Assembly (NCBI RefSeq): GCF_017833415.1
Contig: NZ_JAFICC010000002.1
Coordinates: 124,001-188,000, forward strand
DNA length: 64,000 nt
Source: Flavobacterium sp. 1355
Lineage (GTDB): Bacteria > Bacteroidota > Bacteroidia > Flavobacteriales > Flavobacteriaceae
Direction: 5' to 3'
Both the position numbers and the translations under genes were made by a program. Position 1 is the first letter of the stretch; the number at the start of each line of letters is the position of its first letter. The notes under the pieces were generated by a model that did no database searches, was not told the DNA's origin, and saw only the letters and a program-made list of their open reading frames with translations. Positions 25,413 through 34,153 of this stretch are shown here, piece after piece.

Positions 25413-26114
25413 CTACTGTCCGTAATACGAATCTTTTCCGTGTTTACGGTTGTAATGTTTCTTTATTAGGGAATCTTTTAATCTTGGCGCATTTGGATTT
25501 ATTTGTAAAGTCAGGTATGCCATTTCGGCTACGACTTCTAAAACCTTGCTGTTGTACACAGCTTTTGCTGCATTTTTTCCCCAGGCGAATGGACCATGAT
25601 TTCCAATCAGAATCATTTCGACTTCTTCGTAAGAAAGATTTTTTTCTTTGAAACAATCCAAAATCTGGATTCCGGTATTGTGTTCGTAGTTTCCTTCGAT
25701 AAGCGAATCTGCCATTGGCGGAGCACAGGGAATATCGGCTGTTAAATGATCGGCATGCGTAGTTCCAAAAATTGGAATATCTTGTTGCGATTGCGCCCAA
25801 GCTACAGAATAGGTCGCGTGTGTATGTGCAACACCACCAATGTTTGGCCAGCTTTTATATAAGTAGGCGTGTGTTTTGGTGTCAGATGACGGACGCATTG
25901 TTCCTTCAATAACATTATTATCAAAATCTACAATTACGATATCTTCCGGTTTTAAATCTTCATAAGGAACCCCGCTTGGCTTGATGGCGAAGACACCATT
26001 TTTTCTGTCCACCGCACTAACATTCCCAAAAGTATATACTACCAGGTTCAATGCATTCAACTGCATATTCGCTTCGTAGCATTCTTGCTTTAAAGCTTTA
26101 TAAAGAGAACTCAT
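25413..26114 (-). CDS. araD: L-ribulose-5-phosphate 4-epimerase
   Basis: 233 residues from ATG (MSSLYKALKQECYEAN). A class II aldolase-fold, zinc enzyme making D-xylulose 5-phosphate. The zinc His pair is in GVAHTHATYSVAWAQ, and other blocks are NVSAVDRKNGVFAIKPSGVPY, THADHLTADIPCAPP and LIGNHGPFAWGKNAA. The start overlaps the end of araB by 17 bases, so the genes are translationally coupled. Ends YYGQ, as usual. Confidence 0.97.
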   Translation of the reverse strand: MSSLYKALKQECYEANMQLNALNLVVYTFGNVSAVDRKNGVFAIKPSGVPYEDLKPEDIVIVDFDNNVIEGTMRPSSDTKTHAYLYKSWPNIGGVAHTHATYSVAWAQSQQDIPIFGTTHADHLTADIPCAPPMADSLIEGNYEHNTGIQILDCFKEKNLSYEEVEMILIGNHGPFAWGKNAAKAVYNSKVLEVVAEMAYLTLQINPNAPRLKDSLIKKHYNRKHGKDSYYGQ

Positions 26115-27789
26115 TTTCTGTAATTTTAATAGATGGATCTGCAAAAGTGCTTAATTGGTCGTATGCTAAAAGTAATTTGTTGTAAATAGCAACTTTGTCA
26201 AGTTGTGGTGTATATTCACTTTCAAAAGGACTTCCCATTTTTTGACTGGCTTCAATTACATTTGAATAAACTCCAGAAGCTACAGCAGCATAAATTGCTG
26301 CTCCCAAAGCCGGAGCCTGATCTGAAGCTGCAATTTTGATTGGTTTATTTAAAACGTTAGCCAAAGTCTGCATGATAAAAGGTGATTTACGGGCAACGCC
26401 GCCAATTCCGATAACGCTGTCTATTTTCACTCCTTCTTCTTCAAAACGATCGACAATTTTTTTAGATCCAAAACAAATTGCATTTACCAAAGCTTTAAAA
26501 ATATGAGGTGCTTTTGTTCCTAAGGATAAGTTTGAAATCACGCTTTTCAGTTCCTGATTGGCATCCGGAGTTCTGCGTCCGTTGATCCAGTCTAAAGCGG
26601 TTGGTATACTTTCTGACAGCGGAATCTTTTCAGCTTCTTTCGTCAATTCAACAATTAGTTTATCACTGAATTCTTCTCTCAATTGTTCTTTTTGAGTATC
26701 ATTTAAAATTGATGAAGAACCTAATAATTGTTCTGTTGGCCACATCAATAATTCTTTGTACCAGGCTAATAAATCTCCAAAAGCAGATTGTCCTGCTTCA
26801 AGACCAATAAATCCAGGAATCACAGATCCGTCAACCTGACCGCAGATTCCGCGAACAGTTTTTGTTCCTACTTCATCATAAGAACCAACCAAAATATCAC
26901 AGGTTGAAGTTCCCATAACGCGAACCAAAGTGTTTTCGCCAATTTTTGCTCCAACTGCTCCTGAATGTGCATCAAAAGTTCCAACAGCTACAACTGTATC
27001 AGTCGTAAGTCCTAAACGATCTGCCCATTCTTTGCTTAAGTTTCCGGCAACTAAATCTGAAGTATAGGTTTCATCATATAAATTTCCGCGAAGCTGTGCT
27101 AAATAAGGGTGTAATTTTTCTAAGAATTCAACCGGAGGAAGTCCATTCCAGTCTTCGTGCCACATGGCTTTGTGACCCGCAGCGCAACGGCTTCTTTTAA
27201 AGGTTTTTAAATCTTTATTGTCAATTAACAAATACGTCATTAAATCGCAGTGCTCCATCCAGGTGTACGCTGCATTTCGAACCGAATCATCTTCTCTGGC
27301 GATGTGCAATATTTTTGCCCAAAACCATTCAGATGAGTAAATTCCACCCACATATTTAGTTACGTTTTCTCCGCCCCAGCTCACTGCCAGTTCGTTGATT
27401 TCGTTTGCTTCGTTGATCGAAGTATGATCTTTCCACAACACCATCATGGCATTTGGATTCTCCTCAAAACCTTTTGTCAAAGCCAGTGGAATTCCTTCCT
27501 TAGTAACTGGTACCGGAGAAGATCCTGTTGTATCAATACAGATACCACGCACTTGCGAAGGATCTACTTTGCTTTCTTTTATAACGGTTTGAATTGTAAT
27601 TTCCAAGCCTTCTATATGATCTAAAGGATGCTGACGAAACTGATTGATCGACGCGTCACAATATTGTTTGTTTTTCCATCTTTTGTAATGAGAAACATTT
27701 GATGCCAACTCCTGCCCATTTTCAGTATCTATCAGCACCGCTCGAACAGAATCTGTTCCATAGTCCAATCCTATAACGTAATTTTTCAT
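26098..27789 (-). CDS. araB: Ribulokinase
   Basis: 563 residues from ATG (MKNYVIGLDYGTDSVRAVLID); nine further codons upstream are open but have no family support. An FGGY kinase, phosphorylating L-ribulose. Blocks: GICIDTTGSSPVPV, TWMEHCDLMTYLL, AVGTFDAHSGAVGA with catalytic Asp, and IGIGGVARKSPFIMQTLANV. A TATATTTG -7 element (27814-27821, minus) and an AraR-like box (27838-27856) lie upstream, so araBDA-galM can be started here independently of the PUL. Confidence 0.97.
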   Translation of the reverse strand: MKNYVIGLDYGTDSVRAVLIDTENGQELASNVSHYKRWKNKQYCDASINQFRQHPLDHIEGLEITIQTVIKESKVDPSQVRGICIDTTGSSPVPVTKEGIPLALTKGFEENPNAMMVLWKDHTSINEANEINELAVSWGGENVTKYVGGIYSSEWFWAKILHIAREDDSVRNAAYTWMEHCDLMTYLLIDNKDLKTFKRSRCAAGHKAMWHEDWNGLPPVEFLEKLHPYLAQLRGNLYDETYTSDLVAGNLSKEWADRLGLTTDTVVAVGTFDAHSGAVGAKIGENTLVRVMGTSTCDILVGSYDEVGTKTVRGICGQVDGSVIPGFIGLEAGQSAFGDLLAWYKELLMWPTEQLLGSSSILNDTQKEQLREEFSDKLIVELTKEAEKIPLSESIPTALDWINGRRTPDANQELKSVISNLSLGTKAPHIFKALVNAICFGSKKIVDRFEEEGVKIDSVIGIGGVARKSPFIMQTLANVLNKPIKIAASDQAPALGAAIYAAVASGVYSNVIEASQKMGSPFESEYTPQLDKVAIYNKLLLAYDQLSTFADPSIKITENEFSL

Positions 27790-27813
27790 TCGAAATACAT
27801 TTATTAATGACAA

Positions 27814-27821
27814 CAAATATA
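27814..27821 (-). promoter_or_regulatory. -7 element of araB
   Basis: TATATTTG matches TAnnTTTG, 25 bp before the araB ATG. The expected -33 region is covered by the AraR-like box. Confidence 0.65.
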
Positions 27822-27837
27822 ATTATAAATACTTTAT

Positions 27838-27856
27838 AAGTGTATAAAAAACACTT
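27838..27856. promoter_or_regulatory. AraR-like box upstream of araB
   Basis: AAGTGT-ATAAAAA-ACACTT, a perfect palindrome of 6-bp arms with 7-bp spacer. Extends to TAAGTGT/ACACTTA. It overlaps the -33 region of araB, a position suited to repression. Confidence 0.75.
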
Positions 27857-27957
27857 AACAAAATAAGGCTTGCTAATTTTTACAGATAATGCATCAAAAC
27901 AAACCTTTAAGATTAAAACCAGAAATAAACGTTAGTTTTACATTTATTCTGTTGCGA

Positions 27958-29943
27958 TTATTTCATCTTTATTTTCAAAACCGTAACCGAGTACGCCGGA
28001 AAGTCATACTGAATTTTACTTCCGCTCAGCTTAAATTCACTTTCTTTCGGGCTAATTTTAGTTGGAAACGCAAAAGAATTTTCATCGTTTATTCCGTCTC
28101 CTTTTAAAATTAGTGCCGTTCCTTTGGTGTCTAATTTTGCTCCTTTTACATCAATTGAAACATTTTGAGCCGTTGCAGCAGTGTTCACAATTTTCAGGAT
28201 TACTTCTTTCGAATTCACATCTTTTACTGCCGATGCAAACAAATCGTTTTGCCCTGTAACTGCTTTTCCGTCTTTTGTAATCGCGATTAAATCAGTCCCT
28301 TTATTATTTGAAAATAATTTTTGAACATAGTAATTTGGTGTTCCGTAGGATTGTAAATTGTTGAACCAAATCATATCTGGTGTCCATTGCCAGCCTTCCT
28401 CGTGAGCCAGAAGAGGCGCGTAAGATGTCAAATGAACCACCTCAGCATTACGCTCCATTCCGGTCATGAAAGCGGCTTCAGAAAAAGCACATTCCCAGTT
28501 GTTTTTATTCTCCGGACTTGCGATTGCTACACTTTGTGCTGCATATTCTCCGGCAAAAATCTTCGGCCCTTTACGGTCGTAATTATCATAACGGGTTACA
28601 TTTTTACGGAACCATGCCGGGTCTTTATAATAATGCTCGTCGACAATTTCTGCATTCAGTTTTTTAAGTGCTGCCATGCCATAATCGAAGAAATCTCCGT
28701 CAGGAAACGGTCCTGTTCCGGACACAATTGTAATGTTTGGATATTTTGCTTTGATGGCTTTTTGAAACACTTTGAAACGCTCGATATAATCGGGTCCCCA
28801 TTGCTCATTTCCAACGCCAATGAATTTTAAATTGAATGGCTTTGGATGTCCCATATCGGCTCTAACTTTACCCCAGGCTGTCGTTTGATCGCCATTTGCA
28901 AATTCAATTAAATCTAATGCATCCTGCACATAAGGATCGATTTGATCCATTGGAACCAATTGCCCGGTGTTGAACTGACACGCCATTCCACAGCTAAGAA
29001 TTGGCAGTGGTGATGCCCCGATATCTTCTGAAAGCTGAAAATATTCAAAGAATCCCAAACCAAAACTCTGGAAATAGTCCGGAGCAGGACGATGCGCAAA
29101 TTCCATGTTCCAACGATTTACTGCAGTTTCTCGATCTTCAACTTTTCCAACCGATTTTTTCCATTGGTAACGTTCTGCCAAAGTTCTTCCTTCTACAATA
29201 CATCCGCCGGGGAAACGTAAAAATCCTGGTTTTAAATCGTATAATAATTGTACTAAATCTTTACGAAGTCCGTTTTTTCTTCCTGCCCAGGTATCCTCAG
29301 GAAACAGTGAAATATTATCCAGATCGATAACCCCATTTCCTTCAAAAGTTATTTTTAGTTTCGCTTTGGCTTCTGTTGCTGTAGAAGTTAACTGAGCGGC
29401 GTAATCTGTCCAGTCTTTTGATGTTGGAACTACCGAAGTTTCTCCAAGAACTTTACCATCTTTATCAATAAACTGAAATATAATTTTGGAAATGTTTCCA
29501 GATATTTTTGAAGCTTTTAAAGTCAGATTGTATTTCAAATCTTTCTTGATTCCCATTCCTCTGAAGCCTTCATTAACCAATTGATAACCGCTGGCATCAT
29601 TAAGCGTAACTCTGCAGTAATTATGATTGGTTCCTTGTTTAGAATATTGAATCACATTTGCAATTCCCGATTGCTGATTCAATTTATGACGATCGCTGTT
29701 AGGTTCATTCCACCCCATCATTGGAAACAGAAATTCGAACGATCTGTTTTTTATCATTTCAGCATACAAACCTCCATCAGCTGCAAAATTGATATCTTCG
29801 AAAAATACTCCGTACATCGTCGGCTGAATTTTGGTCACGGTTTTGGCAGCATCCACCTGAAGATTATTTTTTTGTGCCGAGGCATAAAAGCCGTTAAGCA
29901 ATAAACCACAAAGGGTAATTTTAGTAATTAAATTGAACTTCAT
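27958..29943 (-). CDS. Alpha-L-arabinofuranosidase, GH51
   Basis: 661 residues from ATG (MKFNLITKITLCGLLL), with signal peptide ending YASAQ. GH51 enzymes remove terminal L-arabinofuranose residues from arabinan or arabinoxylan with retention. After a sandwich-like insert (residues about 105-215) the barrel carries acid/base Glu380 in GVGNEQWGPDY and nucleophile Glu466 in FAGEYAAQ, with GFLRFPGGCIVEG before. A C-terminal beta domain ends the protein. It differs strongly from the second GH51 at 34.1 kb, so the two probably have distinct linkage preferences. Confidence 0.93.
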   Translation of the reverse strand: MKFNLITKITLCGLLLNGFYASAQKNNLQVDAAKTVTKIQPTMYGVFFEDINFAADGGLYAEMIKNRSFEFLFPMMGWNEPNSDRHKLNQQSGIANVIQYSKQGTNHNYCRVTLNDASGYQLVNEGFRGMGIKKDLKYNLTLKASKISGNISKIIFQFIDKDGKVLGETSVVPTSKDWTDYAAQLTSTATEAKAKLKITFEGNGVIDLDNISLFPEDTWAGRKNGLRKDLVQLLYDLKPGFLRFPGGCIVEGRTLAERYQWKKSVGKVEDRETAVNRWNMEFAHRPAPDYFQSFGLGFFEYFQLSEDIGASPLPILSCGMACQFNTGQLVPMDQIDPYVQDALDLIEFANGDQTTAWGKVRADMGHPKPFNLKFIGVGNEQWGPDYIERFKVFQKAIKAKYPNITIVSGTGPFPDGDFFDYGMAALKKLNAEIVDEHYYKDPAWFRKNVTRYDNYDRKGPKIFAGEYAAQSVAIASPENKNNWECAFSEAAFMTGMERNAEVVHLTSYAPLLAHEEGWQWTPDMIWFNNLQSYGTPNYYVQKLFSNNKGTDLIAITKDGKAVTGQNDLFASAVKDVNSKEVILKIVNTAATAQNVSIDVKGAKLDTKGTALILKGDGINDENSFAFPTKISPKESEFKLSGSKIQYDFPAYSVTVLKIKMK

Positions 29944-30158
29944 TTTTTTATAATTAATGTGTTTTATGCCACGCGGATTACACTGATTCACTAAAGTGAA
30001 AACGCAGATAAAAACGGATTTTTATTTTGTTTTTTCTCGCAGATCTGGCAGATTCAGCAGATTTTTTCTAATCTTTTTAATCCTTTAATCTGTGGCAAAA
30101 TCTTGATTCTTGTTTCTTTACTCTATGTTCTATATTCTCTGTTCTTTACTCTATAATT

Positions 30159-31139
30159 CTATTTCAAAACGGGCCATAAATCAGCATCCCAAAGCATTTC
30201 TCTAACTATTAATCTTGGCGTTCCGTTGGTTTTCTTTTCGTAAGCATGGTAAAAAATATAATCTTTCTCATCAAATGTATAAGCACTGTTATGGCCAACG
30301 CCAAAGTAATTTTCGTCGCCCTGAACTACTAAACTGCCACCGCCTTCATTTAATGGCTTTCCATCTTTATCTACATAAGGTCCGGTCACATTTTTGGATC
30401 TTCCAACAACGACTTTATAGGTGCTTTTTTCTCCGCGGCAGCATAAATCCCAAGAAAGAAACTGGTAATAATAACCATTTTTCTTAAAGATGAACGGAGC
30501 CTCAAGCGCGCCATCACCGGGATCAGAATCAGCTAATTCAAAAGTTCTTTTGCGTTTCGAAATCGTGTGCCATTCCTGAGGCTGTGCAATCGATTTTAAA
30601 TCCGGATTTAGTTTTACCATTTTTAATCCTTCCCAAAAAGAACCAAAAGACAACCATGGCGTATTGTTTTCGTCAAAAATTAAATTCGGATCTATGGCAT
30701 TCCACATATCGCGGTTGGGTTGTGACTGAATAACGATTCCCTGATCGACCCATTTGTAATTTTTATCTTTTGGATCTAAAGTCGTATTCGTCGCTACGCC
30801 AATTGCCGATGTGTTTTTGGCGAAAGCCGAAACAGAATAATAGAGGTAATATTTATTGTCATGAAATGAAATATCCGGCGCCCAAATATGATTTTTAAAA
30901 TCGGCTGCAACCCCATCTGCCCAAACTGGTTTTTCTGCAAAAACCTGAGGCTGTTTATCCCATTTTTTTAAATCTTTGGAACTGAAAACACTGATTCCGT
31001 TGCCTGTACAATACAAATAGTAAGTGTCTTTTTGTTTGATGACAACCGGATCGTGAACGACAATTTCCTGCGAAAATGAGGCCGACATTATCAGCATCAT
31101 CAAAACAGAAAGTGTATATTTTATGTTTTTATAAACCAT
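30159..31139 (-). CDS. Arabinan endo-1,5-alpha-L-arabinosidase, GH43
   Basis: 326 residues with signal peptide ending SFSQ. A five-bladed propeller enzyme. Catalytic residues by pattern: base Asp30 in VVHDPVVI, modulator Asp150 in WNAIDPNLIF, acid Glu213 in ALEAPFIF. The block LSWDLCCRGEKSTY resembles endo-arabinanases. It is expected to cut the alpha-1,5 backbone of arabinan into oligomers. No lipobox, so probably periplasmic. Preceded and followed by same-strand GH genes. Confidence 0.9.
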   Translation of the reverse strand: MVYKNIKYTLSVLMMLIMSASFSQEIVVHDPVVIKQKDTYYLYCTGNGISVFSSKDLKKWDKQPQVFAEKPVWADGVAADFKNHIWAPDISFHDNKYYLYYSVSAFAKNTSAIGVATNTTLDPKDKNYKWVDQGIVIQSQPNRDMWNAIDPNLIFDENNTPWLSFGSFWEGLKMVKLNPDLKSIAQPQEWHTISKRKRTFELADSDPGDGALEAPFIFKKNGYYYQFLSWDLCCRGEKSTYKVVVGRSKNVTGPYVDKDGKPLNEGGGSLVVQGDENYFGVGHNSAYTFDEKDYIFYHAYEKKTNGTPRLIVREMLWDADLWPVLK

Positions 31140-31198
31140 ATAAGTGATATAAGAAATTTAAGCTTGGTCTGAAAACTGTGACTGCGACTGAATACTTT

Positions 31199-32161
31199 TT
31201 ACTGAATTCCTTCAGACGTCATTACTACACGTTTCATTGTTCCGTCTTTATTATAATATAATTTATCAACACAAACTGATCTTCTGAAACTTCCTCCGTC
31301 TGGCTGTGTTGCGCCATTATGATAGATAAAATACGACTGCCCTTTAAAATCAATTATCGACTGATGATTGGTGTTGCTGTTTCCGGCAATCTCATTCAAA
31401 ATGCCTTTGAATTCCCATGCACCTGTAATTGACTTGCTCATGGCGTAAGCGATTTTTTCGGGAAATTCATAAGCGTATGACAAATAATACCAGTCTTTGT
31501 GTTTGTGAATCCAGGGCGCTTCTGTAAAATTTGGCAACTCTTTTATATGCTGAATCGGTCCATCTAATTCGATCATATTGTCTTTTAATTTGGCATAATG
31601 GCAGGCTGTGTTTCCCCAAAACAAATAGGCTTGTCCATCTGTATCTATATAAACTGTGGGGTCGATATCGTCCCAGCTTATATTGCTAAATTTGGTCATA
31701 TCGTTGGTGATTAAAGCTTTTCCTAATGCATCTTTAAAAGGCCCGGTTGGACTGTCAGAAACGGCAATTCCGATAGCTTTTCCTTGCACAGAACCATGTT
31801 CGACTGTAACATACCAATAGAACTTTCCGTTTCTTTCTATTACCTGCGAAGCCCATGCATCGCCTTTTGCCCATGTAAAATCAGTTGTTTTTAAAGGCAC
31901 CGGATGTGATTCCCACTTTTTCATATCCGACGAAGAATAGACCACCCATTCATTCATTTTATAAAAATAAAAATCTTTTGGTGCCTCATCATGACCGGCA
32001 TACAAATACACTTTGTCTTTATAAACCAATGCCGCAGGATCACCTGTGTATTGATCTTTAATAATCGGATTATTGAATTTTGCAGGGTTAATTTGCGCCA
32101 CTGCTGTTGTGCAGAAAGCAATCAAAACCAGAAGTGACAGGATTGTAATTAGGTTTTTCAT
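31199..32161 (-). CDS. GH43 family glycoside hydrolase, probable arabinofuranosidase
   Basis: 320 residues from ATG (MKNLITILSLLVLIAF), signal peptide ending AVAQ. GH43 residues: Asp41 in YTGDPAALVYKDKVYLY, Asp167 in WDDIDPTVYI, Glu214 in NFTEAPWIHKHKDWYYLSYA. This pattern, with no CCxG block, is like the GH43 arabinofuranosidase/xylosidase branch rather than the endo-arabinanases beside it. It probably trims side chains or short oligosaccharides. Subfamily assignment would need a profile search. Confidence 0.87.
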   Translation of the reverse strand: MKNLITILSLLVLIAFCTTAVAQINPAKFNNPIIKDQYTGDPAALVYKDKVYLYAGHDEAPKDFYFYKMNEWVVYSSSDMKKWESHPVPLKTTDFTWAKGDAWASQVIERNGKFYWYVTVEHGSVQGKAIGIAVSDSPTGPFKDALGKALITNDMTKFSNISWDDIDPTVYIDTDGQAYLFWGNTACHYAKLKDNMIELDGPIQHIKELPNFTEAPWIHKHKDWYYLSYAYEFPEKIAYAMSKSITGAWEFKGILNEIAGNSNTNHQSIIDFKGQSYFIYHNGATQPDGGSFRRSVCVDKLYYNKDGTMKRVVMTSEGIQ

Positions 32162-32209
32162 TATAATTTCTTTTAAGACATATTTTCTATGCGTTAATTC
32201 TTTTTTCAC

Positions 32210-32519
32210 GCAGTCCCTGATAGCTATCGGGAGCAGATTTTTTGATCTTTAATTCTTTTTTTAAGTTATTATAAAGTAAGTCCCAGCGGGACGACATGTT
32301 TATAGAAATTCTATTTGTTTTTTCACAAGAACCCCAGCGGGGTGACATATTTTCGTCAATTAAAAAAACTTAGATGTCGCTCCGCTGGAGCTTTTATCAA
32401 CGACAATAATGATTGGCTATAAACATTATGCTCCTACGGAGCTTTTAATAATCCAAACTGCTTTCTTGAATCTATGTTATTTTTTGTTTTTTGATTTGGA
32501 ATTTAAAACTTGGGATTTT
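32210..32519. other. Intergenic repeats inside the arabinan locus
   Basis: 310 bp without a gene, between two GH43 genes. It holds a small palindrome (CCTGATAGCTATCGGG, near 32216) and a compound REP-like element listed separately. Confidence 0.7.
32275..32447. repeat. Compound REP-like element
   Basis: Four related short palindromic pieces: GTCCCAGCGGGACGACAT, ACCCCAGCGGGGTGACAT, ATGTCGCTCCGCTGGAGC and ATGCTCCTACGGAGC, in both orientations. Similar pieces are typical dispersed intergenic repeats in Bacteroidota. Confidence 0.75.
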
Positions 32520-34142
32520 CTAATTCACTTTTTTACCCCAAACTGGTAATCCCGTTGTGGTTAATCCCGTATAACTAATCGTTACTTTTCGGGTTGCTGA
32601 TTCCCAATCCCAGGCATCTGTTACGTTGCATTTTACCCCATTTACGGTTAAGATTTTTTTGGAACTGTCGTACGACCAGGTTCCGTTTGCATCACCGCTC
32701 ACTTTTTTATCGGCTGTTAAATATAATGTCACTGATTTTTGAAGGGTTTTGTACTGGTAATTCATGGTAATCTGTTCCCAGGTTCCAATGAAATTTGCGT
32801 CAGAAATAGTCGTTGTCGGAACTCCGGCATAACGTTCTGCTTCTACAACCGGCCAGCCATCTTCTGTCCATTCGATACCGCGAACATGTCCCATCATAAC
32901 AGCATTTGAAACTGCAATTCCGGGAACGCCTTCCGGCAAACGAGCCTGCGATGCATAATACCATTTTTTGGTATCAGGATTTTGAAAAACAGCACAATGT
33001 GCAAAACCAACCCAGCCAGTATGATTTTTAAATGAATACGGGTGTGTCAGCATCGGATAGCATTCGGCACCATTTGTAATGCTGATTCCTGTGTTTGTAA
33101 CATAAGGCCCTAAAATGCTTTTTGATCTTGCAACACGTGTATTATACGCCACTGCTAATTCGTCATAAGCCAGGAATAAATAGTAGTATTGCGTCTCTGG
33201 ATTGTAGATAATTTCCGGGCCCTCAAGTGCCTGCCAACGGTTTGTGTTAACATTTCCGCGTCCAGCAATTCGTATTCCGTAATCATCAATTGTTTTTAAC
33301 TGGTCTGGTTTTCCGGTTGTTGGATTCAGTTTTAAAGCGGCTATTCCGGAGTGCCATGAACCGTAAATCAAATATTGATCTCCTTCCGAGGTTTCTATAA
33401 AACTTGGATCTATGGCATTAAATTTAAAATAAGCATCCCAATCATTTCCTCCATTTCTTACGTAACTTTTTACTCCGTCAGGTTCAGAACAAACAACCAT
33501 TCCCTTGTCAACCCAATTGTTCGAAGCCAAATCATCTGTTTCGGCCAGACCGATAAAAGCACGCTCTGTCCAGGAAGTATTGGTGTCAGTTCCCACAATC
33601 GGGTTTGTCACAACAATACTGTAATACATTCTGAATTTATTTCCCACTTTACGAACACAGGGCGCCCAATATCCATAATTCGGATTTTCGATAGGAGGAA
33701 GGGCAGGCGACATTCTTGCTCTTTTATTATTCAAAGAATCTTTTACCCAGGCCGGAGCCTGCGTCATTGAAGATCCCATAAATTCCCAATTGATTAAATC
33801 TTTTGATCTTCTGTAGAAAAAATGTCCGTTGCCTTCGTGTGCATTTCCATAAGAAGCATCCGTTTGGTACATATAATAGTATTCTCCGGATTTTTCTACT
33901 GATGGATCATGAACGTTGGCCAAATTCCATTGTGATCTGCTTCCCCAACTTGAAATGGAAGTATAATTATCTGCATAGGTGGATCCCGGAAAAGCTGGTG
34001 TTACCACTGGCGGATCAACTACTACAGGCGGATTCGGATTATCCGGTGCTGCAGGATCATCTTTTGAACAGCTGACAACTGCGAGAGCAATTAACAACAG
34101 CACGATGTATGCAACTTTTATAATGGAATTGGATTTTTTCAT
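32520..34142 (-). CDS. GH43 arabinanase lipoprotein with C-terminal beta domain
   Basis: 540 residues. Lipobox ALAVVSC (Cys25), then a Pro-rich linker (PDNPNPPVVVDPPVVTP), the surface-tether design of Bacteroidota PUL enzymes. Catalytic residues: Asp79 in NVHDPSVEK, Asp245 in FNAIDPSFIE, Glu307 in ALEGPEIIYN. From about residue 445 a lipocalin-like beta domain (FIGTWEQITMNYQY... TWSYDSSKKILTVNG) follows, as in the larger endo-arabinanases. It likely makes the first cuts in polymeric arabinan at the cell surface, feeding SusC/D. Confidence 0.92.
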   Translation of the reverse strand: MKKSNSIIKVAYIVLLLIALAVVSCSKDDPAAPDNPNPPVVVDPPVVTPAFPGSTYADNYTSISSWGSRSQWNLANVHDPSVEKSGEYYYMYQTDASYGNAHEGNGHFFYRRSKDLINWEFMGSSMTQAPAWVKDSLNNKRARMSPALPPIENPNYGYWAPCVRKVGNKFRMYYSIVVTNPIVGTDTNTSWTERAFIGLAETDDLASNNWVDKGMVVCSEPDGVKSYVRNGGNDWDAYFKFNAIDPSFIETSEGDQYLIYGSWHSGIAALKLNPTTGKPDQLKTIDDYGIRIAGRGNVNTNRWQALEGPEIIYNPETQYYYLFLAYDELAVAYNTRVARSKSILGPYVTNTGISITNGAECYPMLTHPYSFKNHTGWVGFAHCAVFQNPDTKKWYYASQARLPEGVPGIAVSNAVMMGHVRGIEWTEDGWPVVEAERYAGVPTTTISDANFIGTWEQITMNYQYKTLQKSVTLYLTADKKVSGDANGTWSYDSSKKILTVNGVKCNVTDAWDWESATRKVTISYTGLTTTGLPVWGKKVN

Positions 34143-34153
34143 CTTTATATCTT

